From contig MABD01000026.1 in the NCBI GenBank assembly GCA_002162955.1, positions 1-64,000 of the forward strand: a DNA stretch of 64,000 nucleotides. Direction: 5' to 3'. The notes under the pieces were generated by a model, which worked only from the letters and a program-made list of their open reading frames with translations, was not told the origin of the DNA and searched no databases. Made by a program: the position numbers and the translations under genes. The first letter of the stretch is position 1, and every line of letters begins with the position of its first letter. This DNA comes from Gammaproteobacteria bacterium 45_16_T64 (GTDB lineage Bacteria > Pseudomonadota > Gammaproteobacteria > Pseudomonadales > Ketobacteraceae). Shown here piece after piece: positions 15,147 to 24,144 of this stretch.

Positions 15147-17561
15147 TTAGAACCAGCGGCTCATCTTTTCTGCTAATAGTGCGTGAGTTATGGGCTTTTT
15201 AAGGTAGTCGTTCATGCCAGCCTCAAGGCAAAGTAAGTGGTCTCCTGGGTTGGCGTTTGCAGTGACTGCGATAATGGGGACTTGGGTCATTGGCCCCGAT
15301 AGCTTCCTAATGGCTCGGCTCGCCTCATAGCCATCCATAACGGGCATTTGGCAGTCCATTAAAATCAGGTCAACTTCATTTTGTCTTGCAAAATCAACGG
15401 CTTCTTTGCCATTGCTGCAGGTGTGAACGGCTAAATTCATCTTTTTTAGGATTCCTGCGATGACTAGTTTATTAACATAATTGTCTTCGACAACAAGTAC
15501 TCTCTTTCCTGCTTCGATATTCACGGGGGCTCGTAGCTGGGATCTGTCGAGAGCTTGATCTTTAGGGATATTCACCGCTAGATCAACAGTAACGGTGGTG
15601 CCCGTGCCTGGTGTTGATAAAAAATGGAGCTTCCCATTGAGTACATCAACAATACGCTTGCACAGTGCGAGCCCGATACCCAGCCCACCTTGCTTTCGAG
15701 TAAGTGAGGCATCAGCCTGTCTGAAAGAGTCGAATATATAGGCTTGTTGCTCCAGAGGCACGCCACAGCCGGTATCACTGATAATGAAGCGCAACCTCAG
15801 AGAGGTCGATGGGGTGGATGTATTATTGTTGACGTCGAATGTTCTGGTGTAATGAGTTTCGTCTGGATGGGGGATGATTGAAAACGTCACAGTACCATTT
15901 TCGGTAAACTTGATTGCGTTATCTAAAATATGGGAAAGAACGATAACTAGTTTGCTCTCATCGGATGATATGAAGGGCGGGATGCAGTCGTCGATCGTTG
16001 TTTTGTATGTAATGCCCCGTACGGTGCATCGCATCGTAAGGTCGCTGGATAGCTTTTGAACCAATGAGGTCAGCTCGATGGGTTCATCATGCTGATACAA
16101 TGTGCCGGCTTCGCTTTGGGTGAAGGTTAGGATGTCCTCAACCATACTTAGCATGTCGTTACTTGAGCGTTTAATGGTTTTGATGTGATCTTTTTGTTCG
16201 CTGTCTAGATCGGTAAATTCGAGCAATTCGGTCGCGCCATATACCCCGTTCATTGGCGTTCGCAATTCGTGACTTATCACCGATAAGAATTCGTCTTTGA
16301 AGTGGTTGCTACCTGCTAGTAGTCGATTGGATTCTTCAAGCTGCTTTTTAGCGCCGGCTTCTATTTTGTCCTTTTCCTTTCGAATTTGATTGATTCTGTC
16401 GCCCAATGCCATGGAAAGAAGAATTGTCTCTAACGCCGCTCCCGTATGCGCCGACAAGGCTGAATATTCATTGAAGGCAATGACACCTTGCAGTGTGAGT
16501 AACCAAATGACGGAGCCGATAATTAGGCATATCCATGCAATCAAAAAAAACCTGGCTATGGATAGGCGTTGGCGTAGGGCAATAACCCCCGCCGACAATG
16601 CCGTAGACGTGACAAGAAGAGTGAGAATCGTCACGGATGAGTGGAAAGCGTAAGAATCAATTAATAGAATCAAGAGAATATTGGCTGCGCAGAGTAAGAT
16701 AATTCCCCAGAATACTCTATGTATGACCGGCTGATTAAGCCGAGTTTGCAAGAATTGTTGGCAAAATAAAGCACCAAAAATAATAGGCCACATGGCCATG
16801 ATCATGTTGCATCCGTAGCGAATGTTTGCGGGGTCTTGGAATGCAGTGACTTTTCGTAGCACGCCATCTGAAGACAGGGTAAACAAGAATATTGATGAAA
16901 TATAAAAGACATAAAATAAGTAGCTTTTATCTCGCGTGGTGAAAAAAATAAATAGGTTAAATAGTCCCATAACGGCAAATACGCCATAAAACCCACCGTG
17001 AGCATAGGATCGTATCCGCTCGCTACTGAGTAAGTCGTCCGAATCCATGATCATAAGAGGGGTTAGGATCGGTGAGTCACTGGCTATTCGAAAATAAATG
17101 TCTTGTTCATTACCTTGGTTGTGCGATAACGGAAATACGAACCCCTCACTATTGGGTTGATGATCTTTACTGAAAGTAGAATAACCAGACAGTTGCTGAT
17201 GATACGCACCTTGATCATCAAGAGAGAAAAACTGAATAGATTTTAGATGTGGGTAGCTGAGCTGGATATACCAGGGCTTGTCGCTGTTTGGCAGTTTGGC
17301 GGTGATTTTTATCCACCAAGTTGAGCTTCTAGTCCCTAATTTAGGGACATTTTTTTCAAACTGGGCGAACCGTGCACCAAGCACCTGATTAAAGGTCAGC
17401 GAATGATCTGGATCTTCCAAGACCTTTAAATATTGGGTGAGCGGATACCGCTCGCCACTACTCACTGTAATGGTTTCCCCGGTAGAGACATTGCAAAAGA
17501 GGCAAGTCATCAGTAGCAGAATGCAGCGTAATAACGCTATTCGTAACAATTGATAAGGCAT
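15147..17561 (-). CDS. 7TMR-DISM hybrid sensor histidine kinase with receiver domain
   Basis: The 804-residue protein (ATG 17561; TTG 17570 in frame is possible; neither has a good Shine-Dalgarno) has a signal peptide, an extracytoplasmic 7TMR-DISMED2 domain (~35-165), a seven-TM DISM region (~185-395), a coiled linker, HisKA (FLSVISHELRTPMNG), HATPase (DNAIKF, DTGCGVP, GLGIGLALC) and a C-terminal receiver (VLVVEDN, LILMDCQMP, KKP). DISM receptors are thought to bind carbohydrates or other small ligands outside the cell. The hybrid layout needs a downstream phosphotransfer protein that is not in the window. It is monocistronic and convergent with the PhoQ-like gene. Confidence 0.9.
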   Translation of the reverse strand: MPYQLLRIALLRCILLLMTCLFCNVSTGETITVSSGERYPLTQYLKVLEDPDHSLTFNQVLGARFAQFEKNVPKLGTRSSTWWIKITAKLPNSDKPWYIQLSYPHLKSIQFFSLDDQGAYHQQLSGYSTFSKDHQPNSEGFVFPLSHNQGNEQDIYFRIASDSPILTPLMIMDSDDLLSSERIRSYAHGGFYGVFAVMGLFNLFIFFTTRDKSYLFYVFYISSIFLFTLSSDGVLRKVTAFQDPANIRYGCNMIMAMWPIIFGALFCQQFLQTRLNQPVIHRVFWGIILLCAANILLILLIDSYAFHSSVTILTLLVTSTALSAGVIALRQRLSIARFFLIAWICLIIGSVIWLLTLQGVIAFNEYSALSAHTGAALETILLSMALGDRINQIRKEKDKIEAGAKKQLEESNRLLAGSNHFKDEFLSVISHELRTPMNGVYGATELLEFTDLDSEQKDHIKTIKRSSNDMLSMVEDILTFTQSEAGTLYQHDEPIELTSLVQKLSSDLTMRCTVRGITYKTTIDDCIPPFISSDESKLVIVLSHILDNAIKFTENGTVTFSIIPHPDETHYTRTFDVNNNTSTPSTSLRLRFIISDTGCGVPLEQQAYIFDSFRQADASLTRKQGGLGIGLALCKRIVDVLNGKLHFLSTPGTGTTVTVDLAVNIPKDQALDRSQLRAPVNIEAGKRVLVVEDNYVNKLVIAGILKKMNLAVHTCSNGKEAVDFARQNEVDLILMDCQMPVMDGYEASRAIRKLSGPMTQVPIIAVTANANPGDHLLCLEAGMNDYLKKPITHALLAEKMSRWF

Positions 17562-17743
17562 GGTATTCAATCGTTTATTGTTTTTGTGATTTGAAAAATA
17601 TGGTGAAGTAATTTTTCTAGAAACCTTAACAGTTTAGCTAAAGAATGGCTGTATAAGGTGGCAAGTTTGAATATTCTTAGATTGAATCGTTATTATGCTG
17701 TGTCTGTATATGGCCCAGGAAACATAACCTGTAGATATGTTGA

Positions 17744-17760
17744 TGGGGCGCTAAGCCCCA
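17744..17760 (-). terminator. short hairpin at the end of the DUF445 gene
   Basis: TGGGGC (17744-17749) and GCCCCA (17755-17760) form a 6-bp GC-rich stem with a 5-nt loop that overlaps the DUF445 stop codon. No long T tract follows on the minus strand, so this is a weak call. Confidence 0.4.
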
Positions 17761-18998
17761 CCAAATACGGCAAAAAGCTGAATAAAACCAGCGATGAGTC
17801 CTAGTACAGCACCGACCGAGATGAGTTTCCATTCATCTTCTTTAAATGCTGGTCGTAATATTTCTTGGAATTCGGATGAAGATAGAGATTCCATCCGTTC
17901 TCGCAATAGTTTTTCAATGATCTCATGCTGTCCGTCACTGAATGCCTGGTTATGGCTCATCTCTTCTGTAGCAATATTGATGGCTAAATCAGCTGCTCGT
18001 ACTTTTAGGTCAATATAGTTTTGTGTACCCATAAATGCTTTGGTAAGGGGGTTGCCAACGCCGAGAACGCCCCAGCTGGTGGTGTCATCAATGGATTTGC
18101 GAATATGGCCTTGGATGATTTTTTTAGCGCGCTCGGATTTTGGCCCCGTGAGCATTGCGTGAAGAATATTATTGATTGTGATCACTTCCTGTGTCGTGAT
18201 GCGACATAGAACTTGAGCGACTTCTTTTTGGCGTTTTAGAAACAACCCCTGAATTGTGAAAGGACCGATTTTAATGGGCTCTAAGGGTTCAAAGATTACC
18301 TTGAGTGCAATGACGTTAGTGAAGTAACCGACAAAAAGGCCTGCTAACGGGAGGATCCACCAGTGAGGTGCGAAATACCATATTACCATCTGAATTACCC
18401 CGAATGTTGCACCAAGATAAATACCTGATTGGATAATAAAGGAAAACTCTTTTGTGCCCGCTTCCTGGAATATTCGGTTCAGGAGTTCTTTGTTTTGAGT
18501 GAGCTTAGCGACCACCATATCTTCAAGATCAAAGAGATCGTCAATATTGGTGCCAACATCGTTCAATAGTGTTTCCACCATTTCAGGCAGTTGTTTTCTT
18601 ACATTACGATAGATGTTTGTGCGCACATTATTGGGAAGGTTCTCCCACAGTGTTGAGTTCTCTGCCGCCATTAATTCGTCGATATATTCGACAATTCGTT
18701 GATCCATCATTTTGACGAGTTGCTCGGCGAGCAACTCTCTATCAATTTCACCGTATACTTCAGCAACGTTCGCAAGCGCAGAGAGGCCTTTCTCGACAAC
18801 GACTTTAGCCATCTTTTCTGCTTTTGATGGAATAACGCCTTGCCATCCGAGAAGCCAAGGTTGATAGCCCATGAACTCCTTTGGGACAAACATAAGCTGT
18901 ATGGCTAACCAGTTTGTGCTCCAACCGACAAATGCTGCTACGGCAGGTATGCTCACATATTTCAAAAAATCAGGGTGCTGAAAAAGTTCTATAATCAC
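17751..18998 (-). CDS. DUF445 family inner-membrane protein
   Basis: The 415-residue product starts at GTG 18998 with MIIELFQHPDFLKYVSIPAV and no strong ribosome site. Hydrophobic segments lie at the N-terminus (~13-35), in the middle (~198-245) and at the C-terminus (~390-412). Two similar blocks GWSTNWLAIQLMF and GYFTNVIALKVIF with F(V/E)P(K/L)E nearby show the internal duplication typical of DUF445 proteins. The large polar loops are helical. DUF445 function is unknown; envelope roles have been suggested. It stands alone, with 189 nt before the hybrid kinase gene. Confidence 0.88.
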   Translation of the reverse strand: MIIELFQHPDFLKYVSIPAVAAFVGWSTNWLAIQLMFVPKEFMGYQPWLLGWQGVIPSKAEKMAKVVVEKGLSALANVAEVYGEIDRELLAEQLVKMMDQRIVEYIDELMAAENSTLWENLPNNVRTNIYRNVRKQLPEMVETLLNDVGTNIDDLFDLEDMVVAKLTQNKELLNRIFQEAGTKEFSFIIQSGIYLGATFGVIQMVIWYFAPHWWILPLAGLFVGYFTNVIALKVIFEPLEPIKIGPFTIQGLFLKRQKEVAQVLCRITTQEVITINNILHAMLTGPKSERAKKIIQGHIRKSIDDTTSWGVLGVGNPLTKAFMGTQNYIDLKVRAADLAINIATEEMSHNQAFSDGQHEIIEKLLRERMESLSSSEFQEILRPAFKEDEWKLISVGAVLGLIAGFIQLFAVFGGA

Positions 18999-19180
18999 TA
19001 TTGTTTGACTTATATGTTTGTTTTTAGGGTAATTTACATAAGCAAGCGAGTGGCTAACTTGCCGTGTGCTTAGACTATCTTCAATTGAGATTCTACGTCA
19101 AGGTCGCTATTTACGGAATATATTCTAACGATGGTATAAGGGGGAGAGAATTTGTCTGTTTGTTGCGCTTTCGAAATATA

Positions 19181-19210
19181 GGGGGAGGAGGTAACCAGGG
19201 GGGGGAGGGC
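19181..19210 (+). repeat. G-rich tract, possible G-quadruplex
   Basis: The plus strand reads GGGGGAGGAGG, a 6-nt spacer, then GGGGGGGG-A-GGG. It lies between the DUF445 gene and the small membrane protein gene, both leftward, so the transcribed RNA would be C rich. The rest of this 235-bp gap shows nothing I can name. Confidence 0.35.
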
Positions 19211-19233
19211 TTTTGATGAAAGGTTCGGAAAGG

Positions 19234-19569
19234 TTAACTTGTCTTCTGGTGACGTCGAATTGCTGCGGCAAGCAAAATTAATAGTAGAGCGACCAGTGAA
19301 ATAGGAATAGGTGATGGTGCTGACGAGGCCTGTTTAATGGATTCCTGGGGGCTTCGTGTTTGTCCCGTAGGTTGTGTAGATTTCAGCACGCTTGACTGTT
19401 GATAAGCCTTAGGTGGTTTATAGCTTGATAGCGTCGCTGCATTGACGGGATCAGAGTAAGCCATGGTTGAAAATGCGGTAGAGACCAAACTTAGCGATAA
19501 TATGCTCACGCAGAGGAGAATAAGGGGAAAATAGCTGCGACGCTTGATGTTGCTCTTTGTGCTTTTCAC
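19234..19569 (-). CDS. small exported protein with a C-terminal sorting-like TM tail
   Basis: The start is set at GTG 19569, 8 nt after GGGTGAG, giving 111 residues; the frame is open further back without a better site. An N-terminal basic stretch and TM (~13-35) look like a signal peptide. The middle is Ser/Gln/Pro rich. The C-terminus is SPIPIS, then a ~17-residue Leu/Ala helix, then RRHQKTS. That tripartite end resembles CTERM protein-sorting tails. The next gene upstream in the same direction is a protease with a GlyGly-CTERM-type tail. Function is unknown. Confidence 0.6.
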   Translation of the reverse strand: MKSTKSNIKRRSYFPLILLCVSILSLSLVSTAFSTMAYSDPVNAATLSSYKPPKAYQQSSVLKSTQPTGQTRSPQESIKQASSAPSPIPISLVALLLILLAAAIRRHQKTS

Positions 19570-19743
19570 AATCTGCTCACCCTTTGATCTAGTAGACGTT
19601 GTTGGCCGACCTAGATCTCCGCCACACAAGTCGTTGTATGCCTTTTGGCATAGAACATTTGGGAAGAATAAACCATGAAATACGGAACGGTAGATTTTTA
19701 GTGTAAATATGTGAACAGGTTAACCTTAATGAATTGGGTCGCG

Positions 19744-21414
19744 TTATTTATTGGTCAATAAGTGTTTGAAAGGTTCATGAATAAGGCGAATTCGATTCAG
19801 TATTGACCAAACCATAAGCAGTATCAATAGGGGCCAATGCATACTTCCAGCCCCTCCACCACCAGAGCTGGAGTCAGCTTCGTTGTTGGATGAACTAGTC
19901 GATTCGGGCGTTTCAGAAACTTCTGTGGAAGTATTATCTGAAGTCGTTGAAGGGGGTGTCTCACTGGGGGGGGTAATGTTATCCAGACTTCTGGTGAGAG
20001 TATTGTTATTGAAATTTACGTCAATGACATTGTCTGGTGTAATTGTGGTGATGCTGTGTGTGGTTGTGAGTTGCTCGCCAGTGATGAGGAGGGTTGTTAG
20101 TATCTCATTTGTTGTGAGAGGATTGTTGAGATTGCATTGGTAGTTCTGCCCTTCATTTGAGATGTCACAACTATTACCACCGATACTTACGCTGGTGAAT
20201 TCCCCTTCAGAATTATCAACTGAACCGGTAACGGAAAGCATGGTGACTGGCTGAAAAATCGACGTGACGGATAGATCAAATTGATCAGTGATTTCACTGC
20301 CTTGTTCGGCTTCATCAACGTTGGTTTCTGCCTCGGAAATAGATAGATCAACTGCAAAATTCATGCATTGATTGATATCGTCGGTTGCACTTATGGTTGA
20401 TTGCATCGAATCCGTTGAGCAAGTTGAAAACTGGCTGGCTGAGGCATTTAATGACGCGGCCATAATAAAGCCAGTACCGCAACTGTCTTCATCATGATCG
20501 GACCCAAAATTATGTCCTATCTCATGTGCGATAACTAGCGCCGTTAATGGGATGTTATTGCCAATAAGTTGAGATGTGCCTGAACTAAAGCCGTTATTGT
20601 TGCAAATAGTGCCTACGTACGCGACGCCGACAGTGCTTCCGTCAAATTCTCGCCCGGTCACGAGATGAAAGATTGCCCTGTTGTTTTTAATAAAAGGAAG
20701 TTGTTGATTTATTTTCTTAGACTGAATGTCACCGAGTAGCGTGGTGGGGTCAGTGCTGGTACTAAATTGCTCACTGTCTAACAGTTCTGTCGTGATTCTA
20801 TCAAAGCCAATATTGAGGTCGTTGATGTAATATCCTTCGACAATATTGAGAATGGAATCTATTTGAGATTCAGTTTCTGAGGCAAAGGTTTGTTGAAAGG
20901 CCAGATCAAATGCCATCTCTAATTCTGCCATCATGCAAACGCCTTCAAGGGTGCCACTACAAAGGCTGTTGTAATCGATGGTTTGTTGCAGCACTGTTTT
21001 GTTTGATAATGATGACAAGTTGTCGTCCAGTGGGCTAGCGCCGCAACTCATTGGTATATTGCTATTTTTCGCGGCGATAGTGGACACCATCAACGTAGCG
21101 TTATTAAAGGTACTATTACTTGGAGTAATGACATGCAGAGTACCGTAGATCGAGAGCACTCCTTGCCATTGTTCATCAATAAGCGAAAGGCGAGCCCAGC
21201 TCTCCGCGTGTTCTTCTAAGGTGCCGATGAAGTGAGTGCTGCCTTCAGTACTTGAATCATAGTGAGGGTGGATTCGGGGGTTGGGTGACAAGGAAGTCTG
21301 ATAAGTGACACCATCGATATTTATCGTAATGGCGTTGCTATTGGTGGCGTTAGCCAAAGTCGATCCTGCTATGAAAACAGTGAAAATAAACATTCTAATA
21401 AATAAAGTACTCAT
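19744..21414 (-). CDS. secreted reprolysin-like zinc metalloprotease with GlyGly-CTERM-type tail
   Basis: The 556-residue protein has a signal peptide (to ~ANA, residue 23). A pro-domain-like region follows (~30-130) with the TLEEHAESWARLSLIDEQW pattern of M12B propeptides. The catalytic domain has HEIGHNFGSDHD (H297, E298, H301, H307) and a nearby Cys set. Residues ~370-480 look like a CARDB-type beta domain. The C-terminus is SSSGGGGAG, a hydrophobic helix, then NRIRLIHEPFK, which fits the GlyGly-CTERM signal cut by rhombosortase after type II secretion. No rhombosortase is in the window. A surface or secreted protease is the likely product. Confidence 0.9.
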   Translation of the reverse strand: MSTLFIRMFIFTVFIAGSTLANATNSNAITINIDGVTYQTSLSPNPRIHPHYDSSTEGSTHFIGTLEEHAESWARLSLIDEQWQGVLSIYGTLHVITPSNSTFNNATLMVSTIAAKNSNIPMSCGASPLDDNLSSLSNKTVLQQTIDYNSLCSGTLEGVCMMAELEMAFDLAFQQTFASETESQIDSILNIVEGYYINDLNIGFDRITTELLDSEQFSTSTDPTTLLGDIQSKKINQQLPFIKNNRAIFHLVTGREFDGSTVGVAYVGTICNNNGFSSGTSQLIGNNIPLTALVIAHEIGHNFGSDHDEDSCGTGFIMAASLNASASQFSTCSTDSMQSTISATDDINQCMNFAVDLSISEAETNVDEAEQGSEITDQFDLSVTSIFQPVTMLSVTGSVDNSEGEFTSVSIGGNSCDISNEGQNYQCNLNNPLTTNEILTTLLITGEQLTTTHSITTITPDNVIDVNFNNNTLTRSLDNITPPSETPPSTTSDNTSTEVSETPESTSSSNNEADSSSGGGGAGSMHWPLLILLMVWSILNRIRLIHEPFKHLLTNK

Positions 21415-21495
21415 AAGAAAAACACCGTTAAAGCCGTTATAGATAAGCGTTTTCTTATAATCATAAGCACCCTTTACAGCTGGAGTATTAAGTGA

Positions 21496-21523
21496 ACAAC
21501 ATAGTGATTGTTAACTATGTTGT
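21496..21523. terminator. 10-bp hairpin between the response-regulator operon and the protease gene
   Basis: ACAACATAGT (21496-21505) and ACTATGTTGT (21514-21523) pair perfectly around an 8-nt loop. It lies 70 nt past the stop of the response-regulator gene and 82 nt before the protease start. It may end the upstream operon or act as an operator. No T tract follows on the minus strand. Confidence 0.45.
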
Positions 21524-21592
21524 CCTATTTTCGGCAACTGTGATAGCTACCGGGTCGCAATTTAGACATTGCTGATTTGAATAGTTCAAGAA

Positions 21593-22843
21593 TTAGAAGA
21601 GCTCAACATCGGAACTGTCTATTGAGTCATTATCGTTATCATCTTCGTCATCAATCCGGGTAAAGATGATGTCGAGAATTTCGTGTTGTCGATCAGATAG
21701 ATGTTGTAGTAGTCGTGTGACGGTTTCGAAAGATCTATAGATATTTGTTGCTTGATCACTGAGGTCGATAGATTGGTGGACAGCCAAGTCAATACGGTCA
21801 AGCAGGTAGGTTTCTTGATCATCTTCTAATCCCATTGAGGGAAGGGTGTCTGCTAACTCAGCTAGCATGTCCTTCATCACAACAATGACATCTTCTTGGG
21901 CACTATTGAGTGATTGAGATAGATTGGTAAGAGTAGAATTAACGACATCGAAGGATGCTCCGAGTGATTGTCCTTGTTGGATTAGGGCGTTCTCAGTATC
22001 AATCGATTTTACCTTAGAGTTTGTTGAACTTAGTAGGGATGGCAGAAGATCTTTATAGCGCCCATAGACTTCCATATTATCCAAAGGCATGTTTTTTATG
22101 AGTAAAGAAACTCTCGGATAATTGATTTGTGTTCTGCATCCAAAATCATGGAAACGGTTTCCTTCCTCAAATAAGGCTAACATTAACTCCTTTTCAAGTG
22201 GTGTGACTTCACCTAGCGAAGAATGAAATACGTTTCCTGTAGCGCTGCAGAAATAGAGGCAGCAATTCAATGATAAGGTTCTTGTAACTTGAAAGAGCGC
22301 CTCGGATAATTGAGAAAACGTGGCGACATTAGCTGATTGTTCCATGAATTGGATAACTCTTCCAAGTTCTCCACTTCCCGCAATAGCAGCGTGGGCAGTA
22401 CCTGAAACACTTTCAATTATGTTCTCTAACGATTCTTTGTTTTTCTTCTGTATGCAATGCACATTTATTTTTGCAAGAAGCTCTTCTTTTTCACAGGGTT
22501 TCGTCAGAAAATCAACAGCTCCTGCTTCATAACCGATTAAACGTTCCCTGATAGATGATTTCCCTGATAGAAAAATAACGGGAATGTCACTGGTGACAGG
22601 GTCAAGCCTCAATTTATCACATACTTCATAGCCGTTTAAACCGGGCATTTCAACATCGAGTAGTATTACGTCAGGGTGTGATTCCTTGGCTATCTCAATG
22701 CCCTCTTGTCCATTGTCGGCACATAGGGGGGTGTATTTTCCTGTCATGGCGCGAGAAAGGAATTTTTGAATAAATCGGTCATCGTCAATTATCAGAATTG
22801 TGTGAACGGTTTGGTCGTCTTCCTCCTCTATGTTTGTGCTCAT
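21593..22843 (-). CDS. response regulator with a long C-terminal unknown domain
   Basis: The 416-residue protein begins with a receiver domain (residues ~14-130): acidic pocket DDD at 20-22, phospho-acceptor D63 (LLDVEMP), S/T in FLSGKSS and K in LTKP. The remaining ~280 residues are mostly helical with no recognised output fold; the middle has a CC/C patch (LNCCLYFCS) and the end is very acidic (DDEDDNDNDS). No DNA-binding or cyclase motif is seen. It lies 14 nt behind a 7TMR-DISM receptor that lacks a kinase domain, so the two probably share a pathway needing an outside kinase. Confidence 0.82.
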   Translation of the reverse strand: MSTNIEEEDDQTVHTILIIDDDRFIQKFLSRAMTGKYTPLCADNGQEGIEIAKESHPDVILLDVEMPGLNGYEVCDKLRLDPVTSDIPVIFLSGKSSIRERLIGYEAGAVDFLTKPCEKEELLAKINVHCIQKKNKESLENIIESVSGTAHAAIAGSGELGRVIQFMEQSANVATFSQLSEALFQVTRTLSLNCCLYFCSATGNVFHSSLGEVTPLEKELMLALFEEGNRFHDFGCRTQINYPRVSLLIKNMPLDNMEVYGRYKDLLPSLLSSTNSKVKSIDTENALIQQGQSLGASFDVVNSTLTNLSQSLNSAQEDVIVVMKDMLAELADTLPSMGLEDDQETYLLDRIDLAVHQSIDLSDQATNIYRSFETVTRLLQHLSDRQHEILDIIFTRIDDEDDNDNDSIDSSDVELF

Positions 22844-22857
22844 AATAATTAGACTCT

Positions 22858-24132
22858 TTAATGGCAGGGTGGCGTAGCGCTATGAATGGGGCTCTCGCTT
22901 ACTCTCTGCAGTCTTTGTTGTATTTTTTTTTTGGCTAATAAGGATGCTCGAGTTGTTGTTGCAAGTTGAGCCCAAAAAAGACTGAAAGCATAAAGAAAAA
23001 ATCCTATTTGCAAAGGCGTTTCTATAACAGGGAATGCTGGGATGGTGTCTGTGATAGCCAATACGAAGATCAAGCAGCTGAGCACTAACCAGTTGAAACC
23101 GAGAAGCGTAATTTTCTTAGGTCTCGCTATTTTGTGCCAGTAGCGGACGGACATATAAAGGAGCGTGATACTGTAGGTGATAGCCGATACTAAGCCAAGA
23201 ATAAGTACTACGCTGTATTCAAATATGATGGGTGCAAAGAGGAGAAGGATATTGATTATGGCCAGTGAAACAAGCATATCTAGCGTCTTGATGTTAGGTG
23301 TGGTTTGGTAAAATATTATATGGAGGTATAAACATAAAAAGGCCAATGACCCTGGGATCAACGTCGCTAGTCCGGTCTGATTCCACTCCGGGTTGTCCGG
23401 CCAGAGGTATTGAAAGCCGTATCCTTCAATGGTAAGTAACGCAAGTAGGGGGGTAACAATCATACCGGAAAAAACATAACGACGAATACGCGGCCGTGGT
23501 GATAAACGGTAGAGCGGGTAAGCCATAAGTGCGAGAAGTAAGGTGAAATATACAAAATTCAACTGATTTTCGAATTGGCTAACCTTCCAAAATGCCTCGA
23601 TACTCCATAAAGTCATGGGGACATGTAACGAATGATTCCCCGTCACGCGAAGAAAGATGGTGCTACTGGCATCTGCAGGCAAGGTTAAGGGGATGATGAA
23701 ATTGTGGTGAGCGATGGGGCGTGAGCTAAAATGTTGAGCGCTTCCCATAATGTAATTCGCAAGAAGTCTTCCTTGATTGTTGATATGGTAAAATTCGACG
23801 TTATCGATAAGCGAGTAGGGTAATTCGATAAGACGTTTGGCGTTGAACGGTGTTGGGTTTTGCACATTGATAGAAAGCCAAATCGCAGCATCAGAAAAAC
23901 CAAAATTGAGTTGTTGATTATGGGTTTTCGTCCAGGGTAGGTCGTTCCCTGCCGTTATGTCCGCTATTTCTAATAGTTTGTTGGTATCTACATAGTAACT
24001 GACATAGGGGGTCAGTTTTTGTTGCTCGGCGACAGAAGATAGCGTTACTTCTGTCGCGTGGCTCAGTTGTACCGAAATCAGTTGTGCTAAAAGTAGCGCA
24101 ACAAGCAAAAGAGAAGAGAGGGTGTCCTTCAA
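22858..24132 (-). CDS. 7TMR-DISM receptor without transmitter domain
   Basis: The 424-residue product starts at TTG 24132 with AAGGA ~12 nt upstream. It has a signal peptide (residues 1-26), an extracytoplasmic DISMED2 domain (~35-165, with DAAIWLSINVQNPT) and seven TM segments (~185-395), then a ~30-residue basic tail. The same extracytoplasmic and 7TM layout is seen in the hybrid kinase at 15.1-17.6 kb, but no HisKA, HATPase, GGDEF or other output follows. The response regulator gene lies 14 nt downstream, and the alpha/beta hydrolase gene ends 12 nt upstream. It may signal by protein contact. Confidence 0.85.
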   Translation of the reverse strand: MKDTLSSLLLVALLLAQLISVQLSHATEVTLSSVAEQQKLTPYVSYYVDTNKLLEIADITAGNDLPWTKTHNQQLNFGFSDAAIWLSINVQNPTPFNAKRLIELPYSLIDNVEFYHINNQGRLLANYIMGSAQHFSSRPIAHHNFIIPLTLPADASSTIFLRVTGNHSLHVPMTLWSIEAFWKVSQFENQLNFVYFTLLLALMAYPLYRLSPRPRIRRYVFSGMIVTPLLALLTIEGYGFQYLWPDNPEWNQTGLATLIPGSLAFLCLYLHIIFYQTTPNIKTLDMLVSLAIINILLLFAPIIFEYSVVLILGLVSAITYSITLLYMSVRYWHKIARPKKITLLGFNWLVLSCLIFVLAITDTIPAFPVIETPLQIGFFLYAFSLFWAQLATTTRASLLAKKKIQQRLQRVSESPIHSATPPCH

Positions 24133-24144
24133 AACCTATATTCC

